This document shows, piece by piece, positions 1-7,607 of a stretch of 64,000 bases of DNA (its first letter is position 1; each line of letters opens with the position of its first letter). The position numbers and the translations under genes are program-made. The DNA comes from Paraburkholderia adhaesiva. Lineage in GTDB: Bacteria > Pseudomonadota > Gammaproteobacteria > Burkholderiales > Burkholderiaceae. Location: assembly GCF_021390575.1 (NCBI RefSeq), contig NZ_JAJEJQ010000005.1, positions 186,001-250,000 on the forward strand, read 5' to 3'. The notes beneath the pieces are model-generated. The model saw only the letters and a program-made list of their open reading frames with translations. It was not told where the DNA came from and made no database searches.

Positions 1-1
1 G

Positions 2-178
2 ATCCTCGAGGGCTATGTGTTTGCAGCGAGCCAGTGGATGTCGCTGCTATGTGCAATGCAGCCCGTTGATCTCGGTGCCGAGGCACAGCTGGCGTCGCTG
101 CGGGGCGAGGTCGAGAATTTTGCTGCGTGGGCCGAGGCCGAACTTGATGAGCTTGATCATCTGGCAGGCGATGGCTAG
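2..178 (+). CDS. C-terminal end of a hypothetical protein (5' end outside the window)
   Basis: An open frame enters from the left edge and ends with TAG at 176-178, giving the last 58 residues of a protein. The tail is acidic and probably helical, with many Glu, Ala and Leu residues. No family is recognised. The next plus-strand gene follows after about 50-80 bases, so the two may be co-transcribed. The assignment rests only on an uninterrupted frame with coding-like composition at the edge. Confidence 0.45.
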   Translation: MLEGYVFAASQWMSLLCAMQPVDLGAEAQLASLRGEVENFAAWAEAELDELDHLAGDG

Positions 179-259
179 ACAATCAAGGGTTGCAGAAGCT
201 GGCGTGGCGCAGGAAAGAAGCGTCTAATTGAGCACCCAGTCTCACAACCGGAAAATGAC

Positions 260-688
260 GTGGACCTCGATGAAGCGTTTTCTGCTGTGGAGCACCTGGC
301 AAGCCGACACCGCCTGCTGGTTGGTCGAGGAAAGCGGGGCGAGCAGGGCGAGCCGCTCGAAGTCGAATGGGGTGCTGGCGACATCCGTGATATCCCCAAA
401 CTGCGCGGCCTGGAGTTCGTGAGCGAGATCGGTCCACATCTGCTGGAGCTCTATGAGCGTTACATGACAGGCAAGTCACCCGTCATGACCTCTGTCACCT
501 TGTCCACTTCGGTGGTGACGTTCATTGTGCTGGGGGCCGAGTCACCGGACCAGGTTGCCGAGACACTTCGTTGCGGTGCCGACGAACTGGTTTCGCTGAC
601 CGTGAAGGGCTATCTGTCGGAACGGTTTTCGGACTGGAAGAAACCATCGGCCCAGGTATTGCCGTTTCAGCCGCGCAACCGGGAGTGA
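260..688 (+). CDS. hypothetical protein, 142 aa
   Basis: Soluble protein with no signal peptide, membrane segment or recognisable domain. The N-terminal half is rich in charged residues, and a central stretch (about residues 75-95) has a beta-strand pattern of Thr, Ser and Val. The start is uncertain. GTG at 260 has no good ribosome site. An in-frame ATT at 227, which would add 11 residues, lies 6 bases after a strong purine tract (AGGAAAGAAG, 211-220). The gene converges on kfrA, whose stop is 22 bases away. Function unknown. Confidence 0.6.
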   Translation: MDLDEAFSAVEHLASRHRLLVGRGKRGEQGEPLEVEWGAGDIRDIPKLRGLEFVSEIGPHLLELYERYMTGKSPVMTSVTLSTSVVTFIVLGAESPDQVAETLRCGADELVSLTVKGYLSERFSDWKKPSAQVLPFQPRNRE

Positions 689-709
689 GGTGAGGGCAGA
701 TCCTGCTTC

Positions 710-1576
710 CTACGTGGCAGACGGTTTGTTCGTCCCTTTCTTGCGGGCAGGTGTGTCCTTGCCGGCCGTTGGCCGCGGCGAGCCAGCCGCCTTGCCGCGC
801 AACTCTGCCGCTGCTTCGGCGGCCTGCCTCGCGTCCAGTCGAGCCTGATCGAGTTCGGCGCGTACCTTCGAAAGCTCCGCGGCAAGCTGGCCGGTCCGCT
901 CCTCGGCACGGTTCACCAGGGTCTTCGCTTCCTCAAGGCGCGTAAGCAGGTCATCCCGCTGCGCATCCAGCACGGCCGCCGACTGCTCGGCCGACACCCT
1001 TGCATGCCGTTGCTCTTCCAGCGCCAGGCGGGCCTGGCTGAGATCGCCTTCGAGCCGCGGCAGCGATTCAAGTCGAAGCAGTGCTTTCGCGAGTTCCGTG
1101 CGCGCGGCTTCAGCACTGGCCCGCTCCCGGGTTATCTCATCACGCGCCGCGTCCAGACTCACGGATAGCTGCGCGGCCTTTCCTTCAGCAGCGGCTTTCT
1201 CGATGGCCTGCGCGTCAAGCGTTTCTTCCAGGGACTGGATGGTGCCGGCCTGCCGCTCATTCTCGGTGGCCAGGTCCGCGACTTCCTGCTGAAGCTCGGC
1301 AAGCTCCGTCTCGAGCGCCGCGCGCTGCGTGGTGAGCTCCAGGTCAATATGGTCGAGCAGGGCGCGTTGAAGCGGAGGCGGCAGCGTCAACGCGCCGGCG
1401 ATCGCGCGTTCCTGGCTGGCCTTCCAGTTCTGGAGCAGCCGGTTGACCGTCCCCATGCTGCCGACGTTGCCCAGACGCTCACGGATCAACCGCGAGGTTG
1501 GCTTGATGCCCTGCGCCTTCATGGCATCGGCCGCCGCATACACCTGCTCAGCTGTAATCAGTGCTTCGCGCGCCAT
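710..1576 (-). CDS. kfrA: KfrA-type plasmid DNA-binding protein
   Basis: The 288-residue protein has the KfrA layout. Residues 1-110 form a helix-turn-helix DNA-binding head (start MAREALITAEQVYAAADAM, then a GSMGTVNRLLQNWK recognition-type segment). Residues 115-265 are a long Glu/Ala/Leu coiled coil, and the tail is short, basic and Lys/Arg/Thr-rich. KfrA proteins are known from broad-host-range plasmids, where they repress their own promoter and help plasmid stability, apparently by coating DNA with an alpha-helical tail. The repeat-rich sequence just upstream (1591-1626) fits an autoregulatory operator. The gene is strong evidence that this DNA is, or derives from, a plasmid-like replicon. 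Family assignment is confident; the exact role here is inferred. Confidence 0.85.
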   Translation of the reverse strand: MAREALITAEQVYAAADAMKAQGIKPTSRLIRERLGNVGSMGTVNRLLQNWKASQERAIAGALTLPPPLQRALLDHIDLELTTQRAALETELAELQQEVADLATENERQAGTIQSLEETLDAQAIEKAAAEGKAAQLSVSLDAARDEITRERASAEAARTELAKALLRLESLPRLEGDLSQARLALEEQRHARVSAEQSAAVLDAQRDDLLTRLEEAKTLVNRAEERTGQLAAELSKVRAELDQARLDARQAAEAAAELRGKAAGSPRPTAGKDTPARKKGTNKPSAT

Positions 1577-1590
1577 CGTCCGGCCCCGTC

Positions 1591-1626
1591 CGTTACGTTA
1601 TGATTGTTATGATACGTTACGTTACG
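1591..1626 (-). promoter_or_regulatory. candidate KfrA operator/promoter
   Basis: Fifteen bases upstream of the kfrA start lies an AT-richer block built of repeated GTTA units. CGTTACGTTA (1591-1600) is followed by two direct copies of GTTATGAT (1597-1604 and 1606-1613) and then by CGTTACGTTACG (1615-1626). Iterated repeats over the promoter are typical of KfrA autoregulation. Binding is inferred, not shown. Confidence 0.55.
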
Positions 1627-1910
1627 AAAAAGACAAGCGCTCGACGGCTGGCGCGACCCGGCGCGGTATCGCGACGTCCTGCTACGCTGGAGTGGCAATG
1701 CGGAAGATTCGAACGAACCGGCCATCTTCCGACCGGGCGCTCCGCAAGCGCCTGTTTTGCAACGACATCGGATCGCGGCGTCCTGAGTTGTTCACAGGGT
1801 TATGCAGGATTTCTGTGGACAAGCCACGCACGACCGCGTGGAGCCCGGGCCAACGTAGAAAGATGGCTGGCGTATCGTATCCGGAACGCACTGCAGAACC
1901 GGAGCCGATC

Positions 1911-2603
1911 ATGTGTGGCCGATATTCGCGCGGGCAGAAGGACCTGTTCTACGTCGAACCTCTCATGACTGATGCGAATGATCCACGCTTCAGGGCGCAT
2001 GCAGAGATGTTCCGGCCGAGCTGGAACGTGTCGCCAGGCACGAAGCAGCCGATCATCGGACCGGACGGGCCGCGGCTGGAAATGTGGGGCTTCCGGCCGG
2101 GGTGGCAGGTGGCGCGCAAAGGCGCGATGATCATCAACGCGCGTCTGGACAAGGCATCATCGAGCGCTTGGAAAACCCTGTTCAGGTCGCACCGCGTACT
2201 TATTCCCGCTGATGGCTGGTATGAGTGGCTGCCGGCAGGCGGCAGGAAGCAGCCTTATTTCATTCAGGCCAACTCCGGCCCCCCCGTTTATTTCGCAGGA
2301 CTGAGCAGTGCGCATCTTGACAGCCCGCCCGCCAACGAGACCCCCGGGGCGGTGTTCGGTTTCGTGATGGTGACGGCCCCGGCGGAAAGCGGCATGCTCG
2401 ATGTGCATGATCGTCGACCGCTTGTGCTGACGACGGAAGAAGCGAAAGTATGGCTGGATCCGCAGACGACCTTTGAGGAGGCGGTGCATCTGGCCAGTCA
2501 CGCGGGCAAGTCGTCCGATGATTTTCACTGGCACAAGGTCACGCCCGGTGTGAACCGTACGGGCAACGACAGTCCGTCCTTTAACGACCCCGTTGAACAT
2601 TAG
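1911..2603 (+). CDS. SRAP-domain protein (YedK/HMCES family)
   Basis: A 230-residue SOS-response-associated peptidase (SRAP) protein. The family forms a stable thiazolidine link between its N-terminal Cys and abasic sites in single-stranded DNA, shielding them. The key residues are visible: Cys2 directly after Met (MCGRYS), Asn76 in INARLD, Glu105 in DGWYEW and His166 in DVHDRRP. ATG 1911 is the only start that exposes Cys2, so upstream in-frame starts are rejected even though the frame is open further 5'. Length matches the family. Plasmids and phages often carry this gene, consistent with a role in replication damage. A zinc-ribbon gene follows on the same strand. Confidence 0.9.
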   Translation: MCGRYSRGQKDLFYVEPLMTDANDPRFRAHAEMFRPSWNVSPGTKQPIIGPDGPRLEMWGFRPGWQVARKGAMIINARLDKASSSAWKTLFRSHRVLIPADGWYEWLPAGGRKQPYFIQANSGPPVYFAGLSSAHLDSPPANETPGAVFGFVMVTAPAESGMLDVHDRRPLVLTTEEAKVWLDPQTTFEEAVHLASHAGKSSDDFHWHKVTPGVNRTGNDSPSFNDPVEH

Positions 2604-2693
2604 CCGGGCCATGCTGGTATGGTTTGATGCGAGGCTGGCAGAATGACGGCGACACCGGACGGCCTGCCACGCTGCGGCACTGGAGACCCGATC

Positions 2694-2894
2694 ATGACCA
2701 TGCGCACCCGACGCTATTTCACCTGCATCAACGGACACAGCGGCGTTGAAACGACCTCTGAGAACGATCAGCCATATTCCCAGCATTGGGAGAGCGTCCG
2801 GATTGAAGGCCTGATCGACGCGGGCAAAGACCCGCGCGGCTACGCTCACTATGTATGCGTCGAATGCCAGGCACCGATGCTTGAAAAGGCGTAA
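2694..2894 (+). CDS. small zinc-ribbon-like protein, 66 aa
   Basis: A short protein with two potential zinc-binding pairs: Cys-x3-His near the N-terminus (FTCINGHSG) and Cys-x2-Cys near the C-terminus (YVCVECQ). It has no membrane segment. ATG 2694 is chosen because GGAG sits 8 bases upstream and the recognisable part begins at MRTRRYF. An in-frame ATG at 2643, with GAGG upstream, would add 17 residues of low-complexity sequence. It lies 90 bases after the SRAP gene on the same strand. The biochemical role is not known. Confidence 0.6.
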   Translation: MTMRTRRYFTCINGHSGVETTSENDQPYSQHWESVRIEGLIDAGKDPRGYAHYVCVECQAPMLEKA

Positions 2895-3041
2895 GGCGCG
2901 CCGGCGCCGAGTCCCGTGTGCTTGTCGCGCGCCGTTGACCGTGGTCTGATAAACGGGGTCATATCAAAAATTGATAACTTTTATTATGTAAAATATAGGA
3001 TGCCGAACTACCGGAGGTGGACGCCAACCGGCGTCCTGCGT

Positions 3042-3443
3042 CTAGTCGATCATTGCTTCCGCCTGCACGAGACCTCTCACAACGAGCACCACGGCTGGCA
3101 TCTCGTCATCGTCGCGATCCCAGTCGACCGGTGCGTCCAGATCGGCCGGCAGCAAACGGCTGTCGCGCAGCCGGTAGAAGCTGGCAAGGAGTTCCGGCGG
3201 ATGGCGGCCCTGAAACCCAAGGTCACCGAATGTCTGGTCCTCAATCTCGAGTAGTTCCTTCCAGCACCATGCCACTTCATGTCCGTGGCTTCGCCTCGTG
3301 GCCTTGTGCCTGTCGACGTAGCGCCGTGCGATGCGGACGATGAGTTGCTGCAGGTCTTGTCCTGCACGCTGAAGTGCCCGCTCGGTTGCCAGATCCATTT
3401 CATCCGCGTCGCCGGTTTCGGAAGTTCGTAAGGTCATGTCCAT
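3042..3443 (-). CDS. hypothetical protein, second gene of an SOS-type operon
   Basis: A 133-residue acidic protein without signal peptide or membrane helices. The middle (residues 20-75) is helical and carries many Arg and His residues; the C-terminus has a run of Asp (WDRDDDE) followed by a hydrophobic helix. The start codon lies 2 bases after the stop of the upstream minus-strand gene, so the two are almost certainly co-transcribed from the promoter with tandem LexA boxes at 3722-3755. No family recognised; a damage-induced plasmid or phage function is inferred only from that promoter. Confidence 0.65.
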   Translation of the reverse strand: MDMTLRTSETGDADEMDLATERALQRAGQDLQQLIVRIARRYVDRHKATRRSHGHEVAWCWKELLEIEDQTFGDLGFQGRHPPELLASFYRLRDSRLLPADLDAPVDWDRDDDEMPAVVLVVRGLVQAEAMID

Positions 3444-3445
3444 TC

Positions 3446-3712
3446 TCAGCGGGCGGCATGCCGCGCGAGTTGCTGCCGAATGCGCGCCAGATAGAAGTCG
3501 CCTACCGAGTGGTCGGTGGCGTGATCCGAAGTGGCCAGGTCCATGGCCGGACGGCGCACACCCAGGTAGCGGTAAAGCGCCGACACGAAGGGCTTGTGGG
3601 TTTCCCCAAGTTGACGGGCAGCACGTTCGACGCGTGCATCACCCGCCTGCTGGCGCAGCCAGACCATCGCCTGACGGTCGGCTTCGTTGACGATCCTCAC
3701 GAGATGTTCCAT
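3446..3712 (-). CDS. hypothetical protein, first gene of an SOS-type operon
   Basis: An 88-residue, mostly alpha-helical, basic protein with no recognised domain and no hydrophobic segment. Its start codon is only 10 bases from tandem LexA-type boxes, and the next gene begins 2 bases after its stop. The layout (two small unknown proteins behind a double SOS box) recalls tightly LexA-controlled mobile-element or bacteriocin operons, but the sequence itself does not show what the proteins do. Confidence 0.65.
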   Translation of the reverse strand: MEHLVRIVNEADRQAMVWLRQQAGDARVERAARQLGETHKPFVSALYRYLGVRRPAMDLATSDHATDHSVGDFYLARIRQQLARHAAR

Positions 3713-3721
3713 GCTATCAAC

Positions 3722-3755
3722 CTGTATATAAACACAGTACTGGTAATATATACAG
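3722..3755 (-). promoter_or_regulatory. tandem LexA (SOS) boxes
   Basis: A perfect CTGT-N8-ACAG palindrome lies at 3722-3737, with an AT-rich N8. Two bases later a second, near-perfect copy CTGG-N8-ACAG occupies 3740-3755. The CTGT...ACAG pattern is the gammaproteobacterial and betaproteobacterial LexA site. Two adjacent boxes just upstream of the start at 3712 predict tight, co-operative repression relieved by DNA damage. Confidence 0.75.
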
Positions 3756-3870
3756 GCATTCGATTGGATGCAAGCTTGCGGCGAACCGGCCCGCGCATTT
3801 TGCTGGAAGCTGACAGATGCCGCCGCAGTGTCTACCGCGCAGTGATTGCAGGACAGTAGTTTGCAGATTA

Positions 3871-3892
3871 AACTAAGTCCAGTGAACTAAGT
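3871..3892 (+). promoter_or_regulatory. direct-repeat operator upstream of the toxin-antitoxin pair
   Basis: AACTAAGT occurs twice, at 3871-3878 and 3885-3892, just before the antitoxin start. Antitoxins of the Phd type usually repress their own operon through repeated sites in this position, so this is a plausible autoregulatory operator. The assignment is by position only. Confidence 0.4.
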
Positions 3893-3906
3893 TTATGGGT
3901 GCAATC

Positions 3907-4158
3907 ATGCAGATCTACAACATCCATGATGCCAAGACCAATCTGTCGCGGCTCATTGAGGAAACCGTCAATGGCGGCGAGCCGTTCGTGATCGCCAAGG
4001 CTGGCAAGCCGCTGGTCAAGGTCGTGCGCATCGATGTCGAACCCGGAAAATCTCCCCGGCGGATTGGCTTCATGAAGGGGCAGATAAAAGTGCCGGCCGA
4101 CTTCGACACCATGGGTGCCGACGAGATCGCCGGCATGTTCGAGGGCAAGGCGACGTGA
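3907..4158 (+). CDS. antitoxin of the Phd/YefM type
   Basis: An 83-residue protein with the Phd/YefM N-terminal DNA-binding fold: start MQIYNIHDAKTNLSRLIEE, then PFVIAKAGKPLVKVV, followed by a flexible C-terminal half expected to wrap the toxin. It overlaps the downstream PIN-domain toxin gene by 4 bases (ATGA-type junction), the classic antitoxin-first arrangement. ATG 3907 matches usual family starts; an in-frame ATG at 3895 would add four residues. It neutralises the toxin and probably represses the operon. Confidence 0.85.
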   Translation: MQIYNIHDAKTNLSRLIEETVNGGEPFVIAKAGKPLVKVVRIDVEPGKSPRRIGFMKGQIKVPADFDTMGADEIAGMFEGKAT

Positions 4159-4544
4159 AACTGCTACTTGATACCCATCTGCTGGTTTGGGCCGCCGCCG
4201 ATGATCCTGCCTTGCCTGCCGAAGCGCGCACCGCCATTGAGGATACCGAAAACATCCTGTACTTCAGTGTCGCGAGTCTGTGGGAGATCGTGATCAAGAG
4301 CGCACTCGGACGTGACGATTTTCAGGTAGATGCGCGTGTGCTCCGCAGGAACCTGCTTGACGCCGGTTACGAAGAGCTGCCCATTGAAGCTCAGCATGCT
4401 TTCGAAGTCGCAGCCCTGCCACCCCTTCACAAAGATCCGTTTGATCGGCTGCTCGTTGGCCAGGCGATGGCAGAAGGCATCCTCTTGCTGACTCACGATG
4501 AGCAGATAAGGCGATACGACTTTGCTCCGGTCCGGTACATTTAG
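4155..4544 (+). CDS. PIN-domain ribonuclease toxin (VapC-like)
   Basis: A 129-residue PIN-domain protein that would cleave RNA when free of its antitoxin. The acidic active-site residues appear in order: Asp6 in LLLDTHLLVW, Glu44 in SLWEIVIK, Asp97 in KDPFDRLL and Asp115 in LLTHDEQI. The length is that of the family. It is translated by overlap with the antitoxin gene. The pair is typical of plasmid or genomic-island maintenance modules and fits the plasmid-like left part of the window. Target RNA unknown. Confidence 0.9.
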   Translation: MKLLLDTHLLVWAAADDPALPAEARTAIEDTENILYFSVASLWEIVIKSALGRDDFQVDARVLRRNLLDAGYEELPIEAQHAFEVAALPPLHKDPFDRLLVGQAMAEGILLLTHDEQIRRYDFAPVRYI

Positions 4545-4682
4545 CGGGACGCGTCTGTGCAAGGCCGAAAAGCTACCTCCACTGATCGAAGCGACCAACC
4601 GCCTCTTCGTTCAGTTAGGGGATGCGGCGACACGCTCCTCGTGATGACCTGCGTGCGATCGAAATAGCTAAGCGAGATCACC

Positions 4683-5435
4683 ATGGCTGACACCTATCTT
4701 GCCGGCTTGCTAAGCAAGTATCAAGTTGGTGAGACACGCGTGCGCGCCGTGGCAAGCCAGATTATCTACCCGCGCATTGCGCAGTGGGCGGGAGGCTACC
4801 TCGTCGATGCGACCTATTCCGGCTCGATCGCCAAGGGCACGGCGAATAGCTGCTCAACGGACATGGACATTTTCATCTCGCTCAATGCGCAAACACCGGA
4901 GACATTGAAAGAGATCTTCGGCAAGCTGTACACAGCTGCGCAGGGTTGGGGCTGGGCCCCTCGACAGCAGAATGTGTCGATCGGTGTCACCGTTGACGGC
5001 CTCTCAGTCGACCTTGTGCCCGGACGGCAGCAAGCAGGCTATCAAAACTGGCATTCGCTGTATCACCGGCGCGGCGACAGCTGGCGTCAAACAAACGTCT
5101 CGATGCACATCGACACGGTGCGCAACTCGGGACGTACGAACGAGATCCGCCTCGCCAAGCTTTGGCGGCACCTGGCTGGCCTGAACTTTCCGTCCTTCTA
5201 TCTGGAGCTCTGTGTGTTGGAGGCTCTGCACGGTCGCCGGTACGGAGAGCTTGCCGCGAACCTCTCGCTTACCCTGGAATGGCTGCACGCCAACCTGGAG
5301 ACTCGACGAATCATGGACCCTGCCAACACCGCGAACTGCATCTCGGATGATCTAACGCAAGCGGAAAAGCGAGCGGTAGCACAAACCGCTGGTATCGCGC
5401 GTGCGCGGCCTTATTACAGTGATTTCGTGTGGTGA
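4683..5435 (+). CDS. CD-NTase/OAS-like nucleotidyltransferase, first gene of a defence operon
   Basis: A 250-residue nucleotidyltransferase with the Pol-beta-like active site used by cGAS/DncV-type enzymes: Gly47-Ser48 (SGSIAKGT), the metal-binding pair Asp60-x-Asp62 (STDMDIFISL) and the third acid Asp110 (LSVDLVPG). A C-terminal DPANTANCISDDLT segment is characteristic of the OAS-like C-lobe. Such enzymes make cyclic or linear nucleotide signals, or modify RNA. The stop at 5433-5435 is 4 bases before the next start, so it is transcribed with the DUF6602 nuclease and AbiJ-like genes. Product and trigger are unknown. A classical CBASS type I-III layout is not seen because no cap2/cap3 or HORMA/TRIP13 genes are present. 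Confidence 0.85.
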   Translation: MADTYLAGLLSKYQVGETRVRAVASQIIYPRIAQWAGGYLVDATYSGSIAKGTANSCSTDMDIFISLNAQTPETLKEIFGKLYTAAQGWGWAPRQQNVSIGVTVDGLSVDLVPGRQQAGYQNWHSLYHRRGDSWRQTNVSMHIDTVRNSGRTNEIRLAKLWRHLAGLNFPSFYLELCVLEALHGRRYGELAANLSLTLEWLHANLETRRIMDPANTANCISDDLTQAEKRAVAQTAGIARARPYYSDFVW

Positions 5436-5439
5436 TGCG

Positions 5440-6159
5440 ATGTCAAATCAGGTTGACTTGAAACTACTTTTCGCGGACCTTCAGGCGTCACTCGCCGGCG
5501 ACCTTGCGCTTGCACGCAGCGCTATCAACCACCCTGGCGACAAAGGGGCCGCGGTTGAAGCGAACTGGCTGGGGATGCTGGCCAGACACCTGCCGGAGCG
5601 CTATCGCGCCGACAAGGCGACCGTGATCGATAGCCGAGGAAATTGCAGTGACTCAATCGACATCGTGGTTTACGATCGACAGTACAGCCACCTCGTCTTG
5701 AAGCACCAGGACTTCCTGTACGTGCCTGCAGAAGCGGTCTATGCCGTATTCGAAGTCAAGCAATCGCTTGATAAGGCGCACCTTGAGTATGCTGCGGACA
5801 AGGCCGCCTCCGTGCGTACTCTGCATCGCACCAGCGCTGCAACAGTCGACATTCGAGGGGCGACTCCACTGAAACCACCGATTCCCGTTCTTGCTGGGCT
5901 GTTGTGTACGGAAAGTGGGTGGTCGCCACCCTTCGGTGAACCGTTTTCCGAGGTCATGGCGGGTTTGGCTGGCGCGCGCGCGATTGACCTTGGGTGCGTC
6001 GCGCGAGCCGGTGCGTTTCTGTGCGAGCCCTCTGGATTGGAAGTCAGCGGTACCGACACCGCGTTGGCCTTTTTTCTGTATTCGCTCCTGCAGCGTTTGC
6101 AGCAAGTAGGCACGGTCGCCCCGATCGATTTCGGCGCGTATATTGCCTATCTCAAGTGA
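5440..6159 (+). CDS. DUF6602-type PD-(D/E)xK nuclease-like protein
   Basis: A 239-residue protein resembling the DUF6602 group. A restriction-nuclease-like core is visible: Asp74 in DSIDIVVYD and the E-x-K pair Glu105/Lys107 in VYAVFEVKQS, spaced as in PD-(D/E)xK enzymes, with a glutamate-rich helix before them. ATG 5440 is preferred to an upstream GTG because it begins just after the NTase stop. It sits in the middle of a three-gene operon (NTase, this gene, AbiJ-like). It may be the effector or an accessory subunit. No transmembrane segments. The nuclease assignment is by motif and is moderately confident. Confidence 0.7.
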   Translation: MSNQVDLKLLFADLQASLAGDLALARSAINHPGDKGAAVEANWLGMLARHLPERYRADKATVIDSRGNCSDSIDIVVYDRQYSHLVLKHQDFLYVPAEAVYAVFEVKQSLDKAHLEYAADKAASVRTLHRTSAATVDIRGATPLKPPIPVLAGLLCTESGWSPPFGEPFSEVMAGLAGARAIDLGCVARAGAFLCEPSGLEVSGTDTALAFFLYSLLQRLQQVGTVAPIDFGAYIAYLK

Positions 6160-6236
6160 AACATTGGACTGCCAGCCCGGCGAACATGTCGAGCCAGGTA
6201 TCAAACCTGGCCGCTGGCCGAGGAAAGGAGTGTCAT

Positions 6237-7139
6237 TTGAAAATCAGCCAACTAACCCGCCGCGATCTGATCGATGCAATCGCCGCCGAGAGACTGAATT
6301 GGTCCGGGCGTTTGGAAGAGTCCGAGTTTCTGTCGCGCATCTACGATCTGGAGACCTTGCCGTCTACCGACAATCGCTTCAAGAATGCTGCAGGCGACAT
6401 CTGGCAGCACCGGGTCAACAATTTCGACTGGGATGAAGACTGGGTGTTCTACGACAGTCGCTTCGGTTTGATGAACGGTGACGATGAAATCTTCCTGCGG
6501 TTCTTGTGCGAAACCTTACACCCGGTGGTACGCGCGGATGCGACAGAAGCGGACCGCATGTGTCAGCTATTCAATCAGGTCCTTCAGGCAGATGGGTTTC
6601 AGTTGGTTGAGCGCACCCGCCTGTCGGGACGACCAGTTTATGTTGGGCGGTTCGTCGGGGTCGTCGCTACACCGGGCCTATCCGCCGCGCGAGATACGCT
6701 CGCGGGCACCGATCCGGGATATGTAGCGCAACAGATCACGCGCATGGACGCTGCAGTGCTCAACGATCCTGGCCTCGCGATCGGAACCGCCAAAGAGTTG
6801 GTGGAGACCTGCTGCAAGACTATTCTGACGGAACGAAATGTTGCCTTCTCGAAAAACGCCGACCTGCCTGAACTCGTGAAACTGACTAGCAAGGAACTTG
6901 AATTGACGCCGCACGACATACCAGAGAGGGCCAAAGCGGCAGAGACGATCAAGCGTTTGCTTAGCAATCTCGCCAGCATTACCCAAGGGGTGGCGGAACT
7001 GCGCAATCACTACGGTACTGGACACGGTAAAGCCATGGGTGCCAAGGGGCTGCAGTCGCGGCATGCCAAGCTCGCGGTGGGCGCGGCTTCAACACTCGCT
7101 GTCTTCTTGATCGAGACACACACTCACCGCGAGAAATAA
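6237..7139 (+). CDS. AbiJ-like abortive infection protein with C-terminal HEPN-type domain
   Basis: A 300-residue two-part protein. The N-terminal half (about 1-110) resembles the AbiJ N-terminal domain type 3 (DIWQHRVNNFDWDEDWVF). The C-terminal half (about 150-290) is an Abi-C domain with the ribonuclease-type motif R256-N-x3-G-x-G-H263 (RNHYGTGHGK), as in HEPN toxins. TTG 6237 is the start because GGAG lies 6 bases upstream and no suitable ATG exists. It follows the DUF6602 gene by 77 bases. The family is known from phage-exclusion systems; here it is the likely toxic effector, kept in check or activated by the NTase. Confidence 0.8.
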   Translation: MKISQLTRRDLIDAIAAERLNWSGRLEESEFLSRIYDLETLPSTDNRFKNAAGDIWQHRVNNFDWDEDWVFYDSRFGLMNGDDEIFLRFLCETLHPVVRADATEADRMCQLFNQVLQADGFQLVERTRLSGRPVYVGRFVGVVATPGLSAARDTLAGTDPGYVAQQITRMDAAVLNDPGLAIGTAKELVETCCKTILTERNVAFSKNADLPELVKLTSKELELTPHDIPERAKAAETIKRLLSNLASITQGVAELRNHYGTGHGKAMGAKGLQSRHAKLAVGAASTLAVFLIETHTHREK

Positions 7140-7257
7140 CCGGTCCTGAGCAATATCTGGACTCCCGACGATGGGAGTGGCGCGACGCACAGCAATTGAC
7201 ACCTTCGACCTTGAGGTACTTCTGTGTGATTGGCCATATGTAGTACGTCGAAGCTAG

Positions 7258-7563
7258 TCAGCGGAACAGGTCAGACTGGCGCGGGTTGACGAGGCTTATT
7301 GGCGCCTGGTTATGCGCCACTGGGGCGACACGGAAGAAGTCAGGATTCACGCCGGCGTCACGCGCTGCCCGCAGCCAGTTCGGCATGACGCCCGAACCGT
7401 TCCATTCATTGCCGAACGCATCGCGGTAGATCGGCGCATTGTCCAGGTCTTGCTGGATGGAGTTGGCAAGAACCTGTGGGGTGATGCCAAACTCGGCCAT
7501 GCGGCGGCGCATCCAGACAATCAGACGCTCGCGCGCTTCGCCGTCGTGAATTTTTCCGTTCAT
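7258..7563 (-). CDS. H-NS-like DNA-binding protein, short form
   Basis: The 101-residue protein carries the H-NS C-terminal DNA-binding pattern of betaproteobacteria (YRDAFGNEWNGSGVMPNWL, about residues 47-66), extended by ARDAGVNPDFFRV. The N-terminal 40 residues are helical but much shorter than the usual H-NS oligomerisation domain. It may therefore bind AT-rich DNA without forming normal filaments, or compete with host H-NS. It lies 44 bases upstream (in map order) of the cold-shock gene on the same strand, and both could be host-takeover or silencing factors of the mobile element. Confidence 0.7.
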   Translation of the reverse strand: MNGKIHDGEARERLIVWMRRRMAEFGITPQVLANSIQQDLDNAPIYRDAFGNEWNGSGVMPNWLRAARDAGVNPDFFRVAPVAHNQAPISLVNPRQSDLFR

Positions 7564-7607
7564 GGAGATTGTGAACCTCGGTGAAGGCGAGGCAGAAAAC
7601 CCGCTGC

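Noticed and set aside
2992..2999. Another CCTATATT promoter (minus strand)
   Set aside because: No gene lies downstream on that strand within a sensible distance, and the site is in an AT-rich gap outside the phage-like part.
4683..7139. Standard CBASS operon
   Set aside because: The NTase is present, but cap2/cap3, HORMA/TRIP13 and typical CBASS effectors (patatin, TM-effector, NucC-like with Cap4) are absent; I report a related but different layout instead.
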